DNA of 64,000 nt, taken from Candidatus Rokuibacteriota bacterium. Its GTDB lineage: Bacteria; Methylomirabilota; Methylomirabilia; Rokubacteriales; CSP1-6. Within the stretch, counting starts at the first letter, position 1, and each line of letters begins with the position of its first letter. This document shows, piece by piece, positions 1 through 10,196 of the stretch. The DNA lies in NCBI GenBank assembly GCA_003220685.1, contig QHTE01000049.1:1-64000 (forward strand). Direction: 5' to 3'. The notes under the pieces are model-generated. The model ran no database searches. It was not told the DNA's origin and worked only from the letters and a program-made list of their open reading frames with translations. Made by a program: the position numbers and the translations under genes.

Positions 1-2
1 CG

Positions 3-704
3 CCGAGCTTCAGTCTGATCGGAAGCGCCACGCTCACGGTCACCGACATACGGGGCGTAAGCGGAATCACGCCCGGCACGATCGATCTCGCGAGCCCGCC
101 GGCGACCTTCACGATTACCGGCGGCGGCTTCGCGAATCTCGGCTTCGGCCTGCCGGTCGTGAACTTCGTGCGCAACGGCACCTTGATCGCACAAGCGCGG
201 GCCACGGGGCTCAGCGGGAGCACGACGTTGACGGTGCCGTATCCGACGCCGGCCACGTCGCTCACGCCGAACATGTCCGGGCTCTCGGCGGGCACCGTCC
301 AGGCCCAGGTCTGGCAGCAGACCGGCACCAACTCCTTCAGCTTCGTCGGGAGCGCCGCGCTCACGGTGACCGACACTCGGGGAGTGAGGGCAATCACCCC
401 CGACTTGATCAACCTGGCAGTGCCGCCCGCCAGCTTCACGATCACCGGCAACGGCTTCACGAACCTCGGGTTCGGGCTGCCGGTCGTGAACTTCATGCGC
501 GGCACCACGCTGCTCGCGCAGGCGCGGGCTACCGCGCTCACAGGCACCACGCTGACCGTGCCGTTTCCGACGACGGCCACAACGCTCACGCCGAATCTAC
601 CGGGACTGTCGGCGGGCGCGGTCCAGGCTCAGGTCTGGCCGCAGACCGGCACCAACTCCTTCAGCCTCTTCGGGAGCGCTACGCTCACGGTCACCGGGCC
701 GTGA
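3..704 (+). CDS. C-terminal part of a tandem-repeat, probably extracellular beta-rich (IPT/TIG-like) protein; 5' end outside window
   Basis: Frame open from nt 3 to the TGA at 702-704. About 108-109 aa repeats (SFSxxGSAxLTVTDxRGV...ITPxxIxLAxPPAxFTITGxGFxNLGFGLPVVNF...QAQVWxQTGTN). Confidence 0.75.
   Translation, partial: PSFSLIGSATLTVTDIRGVSGITPGTIDLASPPATFTITGGGFANLGFGLPVVNFVRNGTLIAQARATGLSGSTTLTVPYPTPATSLTPNMSGLSAGTVQAQVWQQTGTNSFSFVGSAALTVTDTRGVRAITPDLINLAVPPASFTITGNGFTNLGFGLPVVNFMRGTTLLAQARATALTGTTLTVPFPTTATTLTPNLPGLSAGAVQAQVWPQTGTNSFSLFGSATLTVTGP
6..698 (+). repeat. In-frame tandem coding repeat, period 327 then 324 nt (109/108 aa), two full units plus a partial third
   Basis: Repeat-start codons at 6, 333 and 657 (SFSLIGSATLTVTD / SFSFVGSAALTVTD / SFSLFGSATLTVTG). 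Confidence 0.85.
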
Positions 705-908
705 CCCGTTCGGGTATCGCTCCGATCTAGTCTCGCGCGTCGGGATCGCTCGGACGTACTGGCGGGCCGAGCCCGCCGCTCGGGATCCACTATCCCCGGG
801 CACGCCGGCTCGAGTGAGATCGCAGTTTCATCAAATCAAACAGCACGTTGGCATCGCGCCAGGCGATCTTCGCCGCGCGCCCCCGGCGCGTGCGAGAAAA
901 CTTCCTGA

Positions 909-3278
909 TTGGTCGGTGACCTAGAGAGAATCGATTTTGTGATGATTCGTCTGCGCGCGCCGGGCGATCAGGAGTCCCCGACTCTACCCGCGACGTTTCC
1001 CGTGAGTTTTGCCGCGATCCTCACTCTGTTCTTCCTGTCGGGATTCTCCGGGCTGGTCTACGAAGTCGTCTGGCTTCGGATGCTCGTCAGGGCGTTCGGG
1101 AGCACCCTCTTCGCCACCAGCACCGTCCTGGCCGTGTTCATGTTCGGCCTCGCCGCCGGTGCCTGGTTCGGTGGACGCAGATCCAGGAGCACTCCTGTTC
1201 CGCTGCGCTCCTACGCCATCATTGAGCTCGGCCTGGCGGTGGCCGCGAGCCTGGCGAGCTGGGCATGCCGATACCTGCCGAACCTCGTCGCGACGCTCTT
1301 ATCCGAGCAGGATGCCGCATCGGCCCTGGTCATCGTCGTTCGCGCGAGTATCTGCTTTCTCGTCCTCATCGTCCCCACCGTGCTCATGGGCGCGAGCCTG
1401 CCCTTGCTCGCCCAGCAATTCTCGCAGACGCGGCACCGTGGATGGGACCGCGCGGCTCTTCTCTACGGCGTGAACACGGTGGGGGCGGTCATCGGCGTGA
1501 TCTACGCCGGCTTCCTTGCGATCGGGGCCCTCGGCGAGACCGGAACGGCCGCTATGGCCGTGGCGATCAACGCGACCGTGGGGATCATGGCGCTGGCGCT
1601 TGCCCGTCGGGCCTCGGCGACGGCCGTTCGCCCGACCCAGGCTGGGGAAGAAACGCCCGCGGACCTGGATGAACCAGATGCCGTCACGCCCCTGTCGCGT
1701 CGGATCGTCTGGCTGGTCGCGCTCTCGGGATTTTGCGCACTGGCCCTCGAGGTGCTGTGGACCCGGATGCTGATCCTCCTGCTCGGCACGTCGGTCTACG
1801 CATTCTCTGCGATGCTGGCCAGCTTCCTCGTCGGGATCGGGCTCGGTAGTCTCGTCTCCGCACGGTGGATGGTGCCCGAGAGGCTCCGCGGATCGACCTT
1901 CTGCGCGCTCCAGGTGGCCGCGGGCCTCCTGGCCGCCGCGACCCTCGAGCTGTATCTCAGCCAGGGTATGGCCCGACTGGACGAAGCGTACCTGTATTCT
2001 CCGATCCAGTCCGCGTCGGATTTCCTTGCGCTCTTCGGCCTCAGCGCGGGCATCATCCTCCCGGTCACGCTCCTGTACGGGATGATGTTCCCCCTGGCGA
2101 TTCGGATCGCCGATTCCCGTGCGGCCGGCACGAGCGTGGGCACCATCTACGCGTTCAATACGGTGGGTTCCGTGCTCGGATCGATCGCGTGCGGCTTCGT
2201 TCTCATTCCGGCGCTGGGCACCCGCAACACCCTCTATCTCATCTGTCTCGTCCACGTCGCAGTCGGGCTGGCGGCCGCCCATCTTGATCGCGCCGTGCTG
2301 ATCAAGAAGGTGGCGTTCGCCGCCTTCGTTCCGGTCATCGCGCTCCCCTTCCTGCGTCCCGATCCCTTCTTCGAGATCATCCAGGCCCGGCTGATGCAGC
2401 GGAGTCCCGGCAAGGTGATCTTCCATCAGGAGGGCTCCTCGGCGACGGTCACCTGGTACGCGGGCCGGCACGACACCGTCGTGGTCATCAACGGGATCCT
2501 CGTGTCCGGGGTCGGCGCGCTCGGGTCGGTCATGGCCGATATTCCGCTCCTCCTCCGGGCGCGGCCCGAGCGGGCTCTGGTGATCTGTCTCGGGGCTGGC
2601 AACACGTTTCGCGCAGCCCTCGAGCACAACGTCGCCGTGGACCTGGTCGAGCTCGAGCCGCAGGTGATCGCCAGCTTCGGGAAGCTCTGGCCCGACAGCC
2701 GCAGGTACACCGAACGCGCGGAGGCTCGCATCATCGTCAACGACGGGAGGAACTTTCTCCTGACGTCCGCGTCGAAATACGACGCGATTGTGGTCGACGG
2801 CAGCCCTCCGATCTACAGTGCCGGCACCGTCAACCTGTTCACGCGGGAATTCGTGGAGCTGGCGAAGGCTCACCTGACGCCGACCGGCATCTTCGCGCTG
2901 TGGGTACCGCTTCCCTCGTTCGAGAGCGATTTCTGGATGATCGCCAGGAACATGACCGACACCTTCCCGCATGCGCTGGCGTGGGCCGTACCCCACTCGG
3001 CCCTGCACGGGTTCCTCCTGATGGGCTCCAACGCGCCATTCGGCACCGACCCGTCGGTCATCGCTCAACGGATGGTCGATCGCAAACGCATGAATGTGCA
3101 CCAGTTGATGGACGGACGCCTCCTGGCGCCCGAGAGACTCATCCCTGACGCGAAGCTGCGTGCGATGTCGGCCTGGTATCCGAACGTTACCGACGAGCGG
3201 CCCTATACCGAGTTTCCGCTGCCCGCGTTCCTTGATGGCACTCCTCTCCTCCTCGATACCGTGTTCGCGTTCAGATAG
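909..3278 (+). CDS. Fused multi-TM / spermidine-synthase-like protein
   Basis: 789 aa; N-terminal TM segments (FFLSGFSGLVYEVVWLRML) and C-terminal SpeE-like Rossmann region (ALVICLGAGNTFRAAL...VDLVELEPQVI...YDAIVVDGSPP). ATG at 942 is an alternative start. Confidence 0.8.
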   Translation: MVGDLERIDFVMIRLRAPGDQESPTLPATFPVSFAAILTLFFLSGFSGLVYEVVWLRMLVRAFGSTLFATSTVLAVFMFGLAAGAWFGGRRSRSTPVPLRSYAIIELGLAVAASLASWACRYLPNLVATLLSEQDAASALVIVVRASICFLVLIVPTVLMGASLPLLAQQFSQTRHRGWDRAALLYGVNTVGAVIGVIYAGFLAIGALGETGTAAMAVAINATVGIMALALARRASATAVRPTQAGEETPADLDEPDAVTPLSRRIVWLVALSGFCALALEVLWTRMLILLLGTSVYAFSAMLASFLVGIGLGSLVSARWMVPERLRGSTFCALQVAAGLLAAATLELYLSQGMARLDEAYLYSPIQSASDFLALFGLSAGIILPVTLLYGMMFPLAIRIADSRAAGTSVGTIYAFNTVGSVLGSIACGFVLIPALGTRNTLYLICLVHVAVGLAAAHLDRAVLIKKVAFAAFVPVIALPFLRPDPFFEIIQARLMQRSPGKVIFHQEGSSATVTWYAGRHDTVVVINGILVSGVGALGSVMADIPLLLRARPERALVICLGAGNTFRAALEHNVAVDLVELEPQVIASFGKLWPDSRRYTERAEARIIVNDGRNFLLTSASKYDAIVVDGSPPIYSAGTVNLFTREFVELAKAHLTPTGIFALWVPLPSFESDFWMIARNMTDTFPHALAWAVPHSALHGFLLMGSNAPFGTDPSVIAQRMVDRKRMNVHQLMDGRLLAPERLIPDAKLRAMSAWYPNVTDERPYTEFPLPAFLDGTPLLLDTVFAFR

Positions 3279-3293
3279 GCGGCTGCCTGCCAT

Positions 3294-4958
3294 ATGCTCC
3301 TGGCACGCTTGATCGCATCAGCCAGGCGTCGCCCATCAGTGACCGACCTCCCGGCCGATCGGACTGCGGCGAGGGCGGCCGATGCGGCGACGGCGGCGGC
3401 GGTGGCGGTGGCCCTGGTCAGCGCACTGCTCCTCTTTTTCTCGCTCGACCACCGCATCCTCTGGATGGACGAGGCCGAGACCGCGCTTCTGGGTCGCAGC
3501 ATCCTCGACCACGGTGTGCCCACCGCCTTCGACGGACGCAACATCATCTCCCAGGAGGTGGGTCGAGAGTACGGCTCTGACTACGTGTGGCGGTGGACGC
3601 CTTGGCTCGACAAGTACGTCGCCGCCGCGGCCTTCGCGGTGCTCGGAGAGTCGACGTTCTCCGCGCGCTTTCCGTTCGCGCTGCTCGGTCTTCTCTGCGT
3701 CATCTCGATGTATCCGCTGGCGCTGGCGCTCTTCCGTGACCGTTGGATCGGCGTTCTCGCGATGGCGTTTCTCGCGCTGTCGGTTCCGTTCATTCTTCAC
3801 GTCCGCCAGTGCCGGTACTACAGCCCGGTCATCCTGTGCACGGTCTGGGTCTTGTACTTCTTCGCGGGGATGGCGCGCGGACGCCGGTTCGCGGTCGCGG
3901 GATTCGTGGCGGCGACGACCTTGCTGTTTCAGTCGAGTATCCTGAACGCCGCCGCGACGATCGTGGCCCTGGTCCCGTGCGTGCTCGTGAGTCGCTTCGA
4001 TGCGCCGGCCTTGCGGCGGGCCGCGCTCGCGGCGGCCGTGGTGCTCCTTCTCAACGTTCCGTCCGTCTACCTCTTCAGCCCGGCGACGTCGGAGGCACGG
4101 CTGTATAGAGTCTGGGACACCGTCCGCGTCTACCTCGCGCTGACGAACCGCTACACGTTCCCATTCCTCACGCTCCCGCTCTTCCTGGCACTCGCGTGGT
4201 GGGCGCGCCGCCGTCCGTTGGTCGAGTCCTGGGCCTGGCGTCCATTTCTCGTGCTTGTCGTGTTCCTGGGCGGCTACCTTGCAGCGGTGACGGCGGCCCC
4301 GTGGTTCTTCTACCGCTATACGGTGGGCCTGCTTCCCGTCGCCAGCGTCGTGCTGGCCTTCATGTGTGCGAGCGTGCTGCGCTGGAGCCGTCTCGTGGGC
4401 GCTCCGATCACGGCGTGCCTCATGCTGACGGCGATGCTCCATGTGGCCTTGCCGCTGCCCCAGCCGTTCTTCAGGATGAGCGAGCTGGCCAAACGCCGGT
4501 CCTTTCAGGTCTACGACGTCTTCTTCCCACTGGGAAATGTCCTGCACGAGATGACGCGTCCCTACGCCGGCCCCATGGAGCTGCTGCTGTACGGGCTCGT
4601 GCACTCGGCGGCGTCGACCGACCGAGTCTTCATCAGCTATGGCGACCTGATCGTCGTGTTCTACACCGGGCTGGAGGTTCGTGGCGGCCAGTCGGGTCGA
4701 CCGCTCGCCGGGTGGCCGGAACCGGAGTGGATCGTCATCCGATACCCTTTCTCGTTCGTCGATCGGCCGGTTCTCCGCGCCGATACGGAGCGCAAACGGG
4801 CCTGGGTTCAGAGCGTCCTGGACACGAATCACTACGCCGTGGTGCCCTCACCGTCGACTGACACGCCTTGGGACAACATCCCGGAGCCACACCTGCACTG
4901 GTACCGAGTGCCCGAGGGCGGCCCCTCGATGGGGATAGCCCGCCGCCAGACGCCTTAG
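3294..4958 (+). CDS. GT-C/PMT-like membrane glycosyltransferase (GT39-type)
   Basis: 554 aa multi-TM; N-terminal loop with acidic motif WMDEAETALLGRSIL, typical of ArnT/GT39-type proteins. Confidence 0.7.
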   Translation: MLLARLIASARRRPSVTDLPADRTAARAADAATAAAVAVALVSALLLFFSLDHRILWMDEAETALLGRSILDHGVPTAFDGRNIISQEVGREYGSDYVWRWTPWLDKYVAAAAFAVLGESTFSARFPFALLGLLCVISMYPLALALFRDRWIGVLAMAFLALSVPFILHVRQCRYYSPVILCTVWVLYFFAGMARGRRFAVAGFVAATTLLFQSSILNAAATIVALVPCVLVSRFDAPALRRAALAAAVVLLLNVPSVYLFSPATSEARLYRVWDTVRVYLALTNRYTFPFLTLPLFLALAWWARRRPLVESWAWRPFLVLVVFLGGYLAAVTAAPWFFYRYTVGLLPVASVVLAFMCASVLRWSRLVGAPITACLMLTAMLHVALPLPQPFFRMSELAKRRSFQVYDVFFPLGNVLHEMTRPYAGPMELLLYGLVHSAASTDRVFISYGDLIVVFYTGLEVRGGQSGRPLAGWPEPEWIVIRYPFSFVDRPVLRADTERKRAWVQSVLDTNHYAVVPSPSTDTPWDNIPEPHLHWYRVPEGGPSMGIARRQTP

Positions 4959-4959
4959 C

Positions 4960-6849
4960 TCACTCGAGGCGGTAGCGGGAAGCCCAGAGCTGGAAAGCGA
5001 TCAGCGTGTAAAGCTTCTTTCGGTGATCCCGTCGCCGGCTCTCGTGCTCGGACATCAGCCGCTCGACCGCCTCCGGCCGAAAGAGACCGCCGCGACGGAT
5101 CGCATCACTTCCGCATACGTCTCGCATCAGCGGTCGGAGCGGGTCGCGGAACCAGTGGCCGAGCGGGATGCCGAAGCCCTTTTTGGGCCGAGCGAGGGTC
5201 TCGGGGGGGAGGGCACCGGCGAGCGCGCGCTTGAGCACCCACTTCGTGGTGAGTCCCCGAAGCTTCAGGTCCATCGGAAGTCGCACCGCCAGCTCGACGA
5301 CGCGACGATCGAGGAGCGGCACCCGGACCTCCAGGGAACAGGCCATGCTGGCACGGTCGGTCTTCGTCAGAACCCCCTCGCCGAGGTAGCCCTTCAGGTC
5401 GAGGTAGAGCATACGCTCGAGGCCTTCCACCGGCGGCGCAGACGCGAGGATCTCGTGGAACGCGGCGTACGACGGCGGCGCCTCCATGCGCCCGAGCGTC
5501 TCGTGTGTGAACAGTTCCCGCTGCTCGGCCGGCGTGAACGAGCCGAGCCAGACGGCATGGCGCTCGACGTCGGCGTAGTCCATTCCTTCGAGGAACCGCT
5601 TGAGCCTGAAGTCGAGGCTCAGGTTGCTGAGCGAGACCGGGAGGCGCTCGACGGCGGGGCGAATGAGCCCACGCCGGAGCCATCGCGGGATCACCTCGAC
5701 GCCGCGGGCGAGACGATGAGCCTGGTACGTCGAGTAGCCGGCGAACAGCTCGTCGCCGCCGTCGCCCGAGAGCGCCACGGCCACCGAGCGGCGCGTGAAG
5801 CGCGAGAGCAGGAACGTCGGGATCAGCGACGCGTCGCCGAGCGGCTCGTCGAGGAGATCCGGCAGTCGCTCGACGAGCTCGCACGCTCCACGGGCGTCCA
5901 GCACCTCCTCGTGGTGGTCCGTGCCGAGCGCCTGCGCCACACGGCGGGAGTGAGCCGATTCGTCGAACGATGGATCTTCGAAGCCGATCGAGAAGGTCTT
6001 GAGACGGCCGCCGACGTGCCGGGCGGCGAAGGCCGCGACCGCGCTCGAATCGATCCCGCCGGAGAGAAACACGCCCAGCGGCACGTCGCTCACCAGGTGC
6101 TGGCGCACGGCGAGGTCGAGGACGCTCCGGAGCCTCTCGACCGCCTCCGCGGCGCCGATCGCGCGATCGGGGCGGAACGGGACCGTCCAGTAGGGCTCCA
6201 TCTTGACGCGCCCTTCGGTGTACGTCAGCCAGTGGCCGGCCGGCAGTTTCCGGATCGAGCGGAAGATCGACGCCGGCGCCGGAACGTACTCGTGGGCGAG
6301 GTAGCGCGACAGCGCCGTCAGGTCGAGGGCGCGGTCGATCGCCGGGTGCTCGACGAGGGCCCGGAGCTCGGAGGCGAAGACGATCTGGTCGGCCAGGACC
6401 GCATAGTAGAGCGGCTTGATCCCGAGCCGGTCGCGCGCGAGGACGAGCGTGCGCGCCGGGGCGTCCCAGAGCGCGAACGCGAACATCCCCTCGAGATCGT
6501 TGAGCGCGGCGAGCCCGCGCTCCTCGTACCCGTGCACGATGGCCTCGGTGTCGGAGCGGGTCAGGAAGGTGTGGCCGCGGCCGGTGAGCTCGGCGGTCAG
6601 CTCGCGGTAGTTGTAGATCTCGCCGTTGAAGACCGCCCAGACGCGGCGGTCCTCGCCGCTCATCGGCTGGTGCCCCGTCGCGAGATCGATGATCTTGAGC
6701 CGTCGCATCGCCAGCGCGGCCTGGCCTTCGACGAAGAAGCCCTCGTCGTCGGGGCCCCGGTGGGCGAGCCGGTCGTTCATCCGCTTCAGGACAGCCGGAT
6801 CCGGCGTCCGGTCCCCGCGCGCGAGGACGTTACCGACGATGCCGCACAC
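4960..6849 (-). CDS. asnB: Asparagine synthase (glutamine-hydrolysing)
   Basis: GTG start gives (M)CGIVGNVLARG...; class II glutaminase Cys2, LAHRGPDDEGFF, and synthetase motif SGGIDSSAVAAFAA. Confidence 0.92.
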   Translation of the reverse strand: MCGIVGNVLARGDRTPDPAVLKRMNDRLAHRGPDDEGFFVEGQAALAMRRLKIIDLATGHQPMSGEDRRVWAVFNGEIYNYRELTAELTGRGHTFLTRSDTEAIVHGYEERGLAALNDLEGMFAFALWDAPARTLVLARDRLGIKPLYYAVLADQIVFASELRALVEHPAIDRALDLTALSRYLAHEYVPAPASIFRSIRKLPAGHWLTYTEGRVKMEPYWTVPFRPDRAIGAAEAVERLRSVLDLAVRQHLVSDVPLGVFLSGGIDSSAVAAFAARHVGGRLKTFSIGFEDPSFDESAHSRRVAQALGTDHHEEVLDARGACELVERLPDLLDEPLGDASLIPTFLLSRFTRRSVAVALSGDGGDELFAGYSTYQAHRLARGVEVIPRWLRRGLIRPAVERLPVSLSNLSLDFRLKRFLEGMDYADVERHAVWLGSFTPAEQRELFTHETLGRMEAPPSYAAFHEILASAPPVEGLERMLYLDLKGYLGEGVLTKTDRASMACSLEVRVPLLDRRVVELAVRLPMDLKLRGLTTKWVLKRALAGALPPETLARPKKGFGIPLGHWFRDPLRPLMRDVCGSDAIRRGGLFRPEAVERLMSEHESRRRDHRKKLYTLIAFQLWASRYRLE

Positions 6850-6854
6850 GTCGT

Positions 6855-7820
6855 CTAGTCCGGCCGGTCGACTCCCACCGACTCGCGCACGTAGTAGGTG
6901 GGCTTGCGCCTGGGGTCGTAGAAGCCGCGGATGATGATGTCGGCCAGGAAGCCGATGAACAGCGAGAGAATGCCGGTGATCGAGAAGAGCACCATCAGGA
7001 AGACCAGCGGCGTCGCTTCCAGGTGATGTAGGACCAGGACGCGATAGGCGACCACGGCGAGCGCGAGGGCGCCGAAGGTGAGGTTCAGGAGCCCGAAGCC
7101 GCCGAAGATGTAGTTGGGGCGCGCCGAGAAATCGCCGATGAACTTCAAGGTGATCAGATCGACGAGCACCTTGAAGATCCGAGTCAGCCCGTACTTCGAC
7201 ACGCCGTGAGTCCGCGGGTGGTGCGTCACTTCCATCTCGGTCACGCGACCGCCGACCCACGCGGCGAGCACAGGCAGGAAGCGGTGCATGTCGCCGTAGA
7301 GGCTCACATCCTCGATGACCTCGCGCCGGTAGGCCTTGAGCGTGCACCCGAAGTCGTGGAGTGGCACGCCGCTGACCTTGCGGATGAGGAAGTTCGCCGC
7401 GTTCGAGGGCAGGCGCCGCGAGAGCCAGAGATCGTTGCGGTGCCTGCGCCACCCGGAGACCACGTCGTAGGAATCGCCGAGCGCCTCGAGCAGCCGCGGA
7501 ATGTCGTGAGGATCGTTCTGCAGATCCGCGTCCAGCGTGACGAGGATCGGGTAGCGCGAGTGCGCGATGCCCGCCGACAGCGCCGGCGTCTGCCCGAAGT
7601 TCTTCCGCAGCCGAACCAGACGGACGCTGGACTCCCCCGCGGCGAGCGCTCGCAGCACCTCCCACGAGCCGTCGCTGGAGCCGTCATCCACGTAGATGAT
7701 CTCGTAGTCACGACCGAGCGGCTTGAGCGCCTCCGTGAGGCGGGCGTGGAGCGGCTCCAGGTTGTCGCGCTCATTGAGGACCGGCAGGACGACCGAGATG
7801 CCTTCGGGGTCAGTCATCAC
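6855..7820 (-). CDS. Glycosyltransferase family 2 (DPM1/ArnC-like) with two C-terminal TM helices
   Basis: ISVVLPVLNERDNLEPLHARL, YVDDGSSDGSWEVL, TLDADLQNDPHDIPRLL. Confidence 0.9.
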   Translation of the reverse strand: MMTDPEGISVVLPVLNERDNLEPLHARLTEALKPLGRDYEIIYVDDGSSDGSWEVLRALAAGESSVRLVRLRKNFGQTPALSAGIAHSRYPILVTLDADLQNDPHDIPRLLEALGDSYDVVSGWRRHRNDLWLSRRLPSNAANFLIRKVSGVPLHDFGCTLKAYRREVIEDVSLYGDMHRFLPVLAAWVGGRVTEMEVTHHPRTHGVSKYGLTRIFKVLVDLITLKFIGDFSARPNYIFGGFGLLNLTFGALALAVVAYRVLVLHHLEATPLVFLMVLFSITGILSLFIGFLADIIIRGFYDPRRKPTYYVRESVGVDRPD

Positions 7821-8020
7821 GCCTCATGGCAGATTGGAGCGGAGCCTGCTGCCGCCGTCACCGGGTCACCGCGGTTTCAGGCTTGCGGCGGAGAAAATGC
7901 GCCCACCCTGGCAGACCGGCCACCGAGACCTTCTCGAGCGACAGCAGCACGATCGCGATGACGTCCGGGGGGAGTTGCACCGCTGGCCAGCTCCAGCCGC
8001 GCGCCCGCGCCGAAGTGGCG

Positions 8021-8755
8021 TCAGCCGCGAGCACGCTGTCCACCGTCCCGACCATCGGATTCGCAGCGCACAACGTAGCGCAGCGGGAGCCACCGGAACG
8101 GAATGCCCTCGATCCGCGTGACCCGCAGCCCTGTCGGGATCATCGCCAGCAGCCCGGCGAGATCGAAGACGTGCAGGTGCCACTCGTCGTCCATGCGCTC
8201 CGGCATCTGATAGTCGCCGGAGCGCGCGCCCAGCAGAACGCGGTAGAGACCGCTCGCGCGCAGCATTGCCTTGAGCGTGTTGATCAGGCGCTCGTTCGGC
8301 ACGGAGACGACGGCGACGCCTCCGTCCGCGACGATCCGGCGCATCTCGGCGAGGGCCGTGCCCGGCGAGGGGATGTGCTCGAGAACCTCCGAGCAGTACA
8401 CCCGCTCCCACGCGCGATCCCGGAAGGGCAGGTGCTCGGCGTCGCCCTGCACGAGCGTGCCGTGCTTCGCCAGCCGCCGCGCCGCCTTCGCGAGCAGCGA
8501 CTCGGCGAGATCGATCCCGCACCGCCGTGCACTTGGTAGCTGCGCCAGGATGTTTCCGGCACCACAGCCGATCTCCAGCACTCGATCCCCGGGGTGCGCG
8601 GCGAGGAGGGCCAGGATGCGACGGACCCGCTTGCGCTCGATGTACCGGATCAGCGGGCTCGGATGATTGTGGAACTGCTCGACGTCGTACTTCTCGACCA
8701 TCGCGTCGTTCCACGACTTGAACTCGCGGAGATCGCGAAAGGCGCGCGCGCTCAC
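8021..8755 (-). CDS. Class I SAM-dependent methyltransferase
   Basis: VLEIGCGAGNILAQLPSARRCGIDLAESLL; YCSEVLEHIPSPGTALAEMRRIV. The C-terminus may be frameshifted (see findings). Confidence 0.85.
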   Translation of the reverse strand: MSARAFRDLREFKSWNDAMVEKYDVEQFHNHPSPLIRYIERKRVRRILALLAAHPGDRVLEIGCGAGNILAQLPSARRCGIDLAESLLAKAARRLAKHGTLVQGDAEHLPFRDRAWERVYCSEVLEHIPSPGTALAEMRRIVADGGVAVVSVPNERLINTLKAMLRASGLYRVLLGARSGDYQMPERMDDEWHLHVFDLAGLLAMIPTGLRVTRIEGIPFRWLPLRYVVRCESDGRDGGQRARG

Positions 8756-8825
8756 GACCGCGCCCCCGGCCGGGGAGTCGACACGAAGCGTCCGGCGTTC
8801 GCCATGTTCAGCATAGTTCCAGTCC

Positions 8826-10196
8826 TCAGGCGAGGGTGCGGAGCCCGATCAGGGCGAAGGAGAGCAGCCCGTAAGTGCCGAGCAGCGCCGTCACGACGAG
8901 CGCGGGAAGGCGTAGAGGCGCTGCCTCGCACTGCCGCCAGTAGAAGAACAGCATCGGCAGAATGGGAAACAGGTACCGCCCCTGTCCCTGGAAGTCGTAC
9001 ACCCAGGACCGGTAGGCTGATTGCGCGAAGACGAGCGTGGCGCAGACCATGAAGCCGACCAGCAGGGACCGAGCGCCGGGCGACCCTCCTCTGAGCGACG
9101 GGAAGACGAGGATCGCCAGCAAGACGGCATAGAGGCCTCCGAACGCGCGATAGACACACGGATCCGCCGCGACGGTCATCCATCCGTAGAGACCGCAGAA
9201 GCTCCGGAAGGACAGCCTCACCCAGTCCAGCGTCACGAGGACATCCCACAGCGATACTCCCTTCGTCCGCAGGGCTCGGAACCGAAACGAGTCGGGGCTC
9301 GCCTGCGCTGAAGGCTTCATCTCCGGCGCCGCGACCTGCTCCGAATAGTCCGCCACGCGTGTCCCAGTCTCCCAGTCGTTCACCCAGCCGTGGTAGGCGA
9401 CCCACGGCAACGCGATGACGGCCGCGATCGCCGCAAGGAGCGCGATCCGCCCCCAGTGTCGAACTTCGCTCCTGAGCCACAGGATGGCCCAGCCGAGGAA
9501 CACGAAGCTGACCAGATAGTTCAGCTTGGAGAGGGCGAGGAGGCCGAGCAGCGCGCCCACGACGAAAACCCCTGGCGTCGGTCTCGCCCGGGTGCCCTTC
9601 ACGAAGCGACGGACGCTGGAGTCGGGCCAGCCGAGCTCCACCAGCAGGACCGTGAGGAGCGCGAAGGGCAATGCGTCCCCGTTGAGGTACGAGAAGACGT
9701 ACCAGACCTGCGGGGTCAACAGTAGGAAGCCGAGTGCCGGGGTGAATCGTCTGGCGCGAAACATCATCCAGGCGACCAGTCCGAAGTAGAGCATCACCTG
9801 GAGCCATCGCATCGCGAGGCCGCGCGCAATCCCGAAGACGCCAGCGACTGCGGCGGCCTTGCCGAAGGCCAAGTAGACGATGTCGGCTTCATTCAGATAG
9901 GAGAAGCCGTATCCGCTATACGACGACTCGGTGCCGGGCGCGCCCACCGATGGTGGGAGCCAGTGCTTCCGAAAGTACTCAGCGGCCGCGAAATGGAGAG
10001 CCTCGTCGGGGTGAGCGTTCCCGGGGCTCCTCACCGCCATGAGAACGACCAGCACCGCCGACAGGGCGAGCTGTAGCAACAGCACCATGGCGAGCGGACG
10101 CTCCGCCCGCGCCACGCGTTCAGTCAGCGAGAGCCTCAGCGCGCCGGGCGCCTGGACGACCTCAGGATGCTCGAGCCTCAGCCCTTGGGTACTCAT
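8826..10196 (-). CDS. DUF2142-like polytopic membrane protein (GT-C-like)
   Basis: 456 aa multi-TM; ...SPGNAHPDEALHFAAAEYFRKHWLPP; resembles the DUF2142 architecture. Confidence 0.65.
   Translation of the reverse strand: MSTQGLRLEHPEVVQAPGALRLSLTERVARAERPLAMVLLLQLALSAVLVVLMAVRSPGNAHPDEALHFAAAEYFRKHWLPPSVGAPGTESSYSGYGFSYLNEADIVYLAFGKAAAVAGVFGIARGLAMRWLQVMLYFGLVAWMMFRARRFTPALGFLLLTPQVWYVFSYLNGDALPFALLTVLLVELGWPDSSVRRFVKGTRARPTPGVFVVGALLGLLALSKLNYLVSFVFLGWAILWLRSEVRHWGRIALLAAIAAVIALPWVAYHGWVNDWETGTRVADYSEQVAAPEMKPSAQASPDSFRFRALRTKGVSLWDVLVTLDWVRLSFRSFCGLYGWMTVAADPCVYRAFGGLYAVLLAILVFPSLRGGSPGARSLLVGFMVCATLVFAQSAYRSWVYDFQGQGRYLFPILPMLFFYWRQCEAAPLRLPALVVTALLGTYGLLSFALIGLRTLA

Noticed and set aside
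1299-3293. 664-aa minus-strand ORF opposite the spermidine-synthase-like gene
   Set aside because: Composition-driven shadow ORF; the sense strand has clear TM and SpeE-like motifs.
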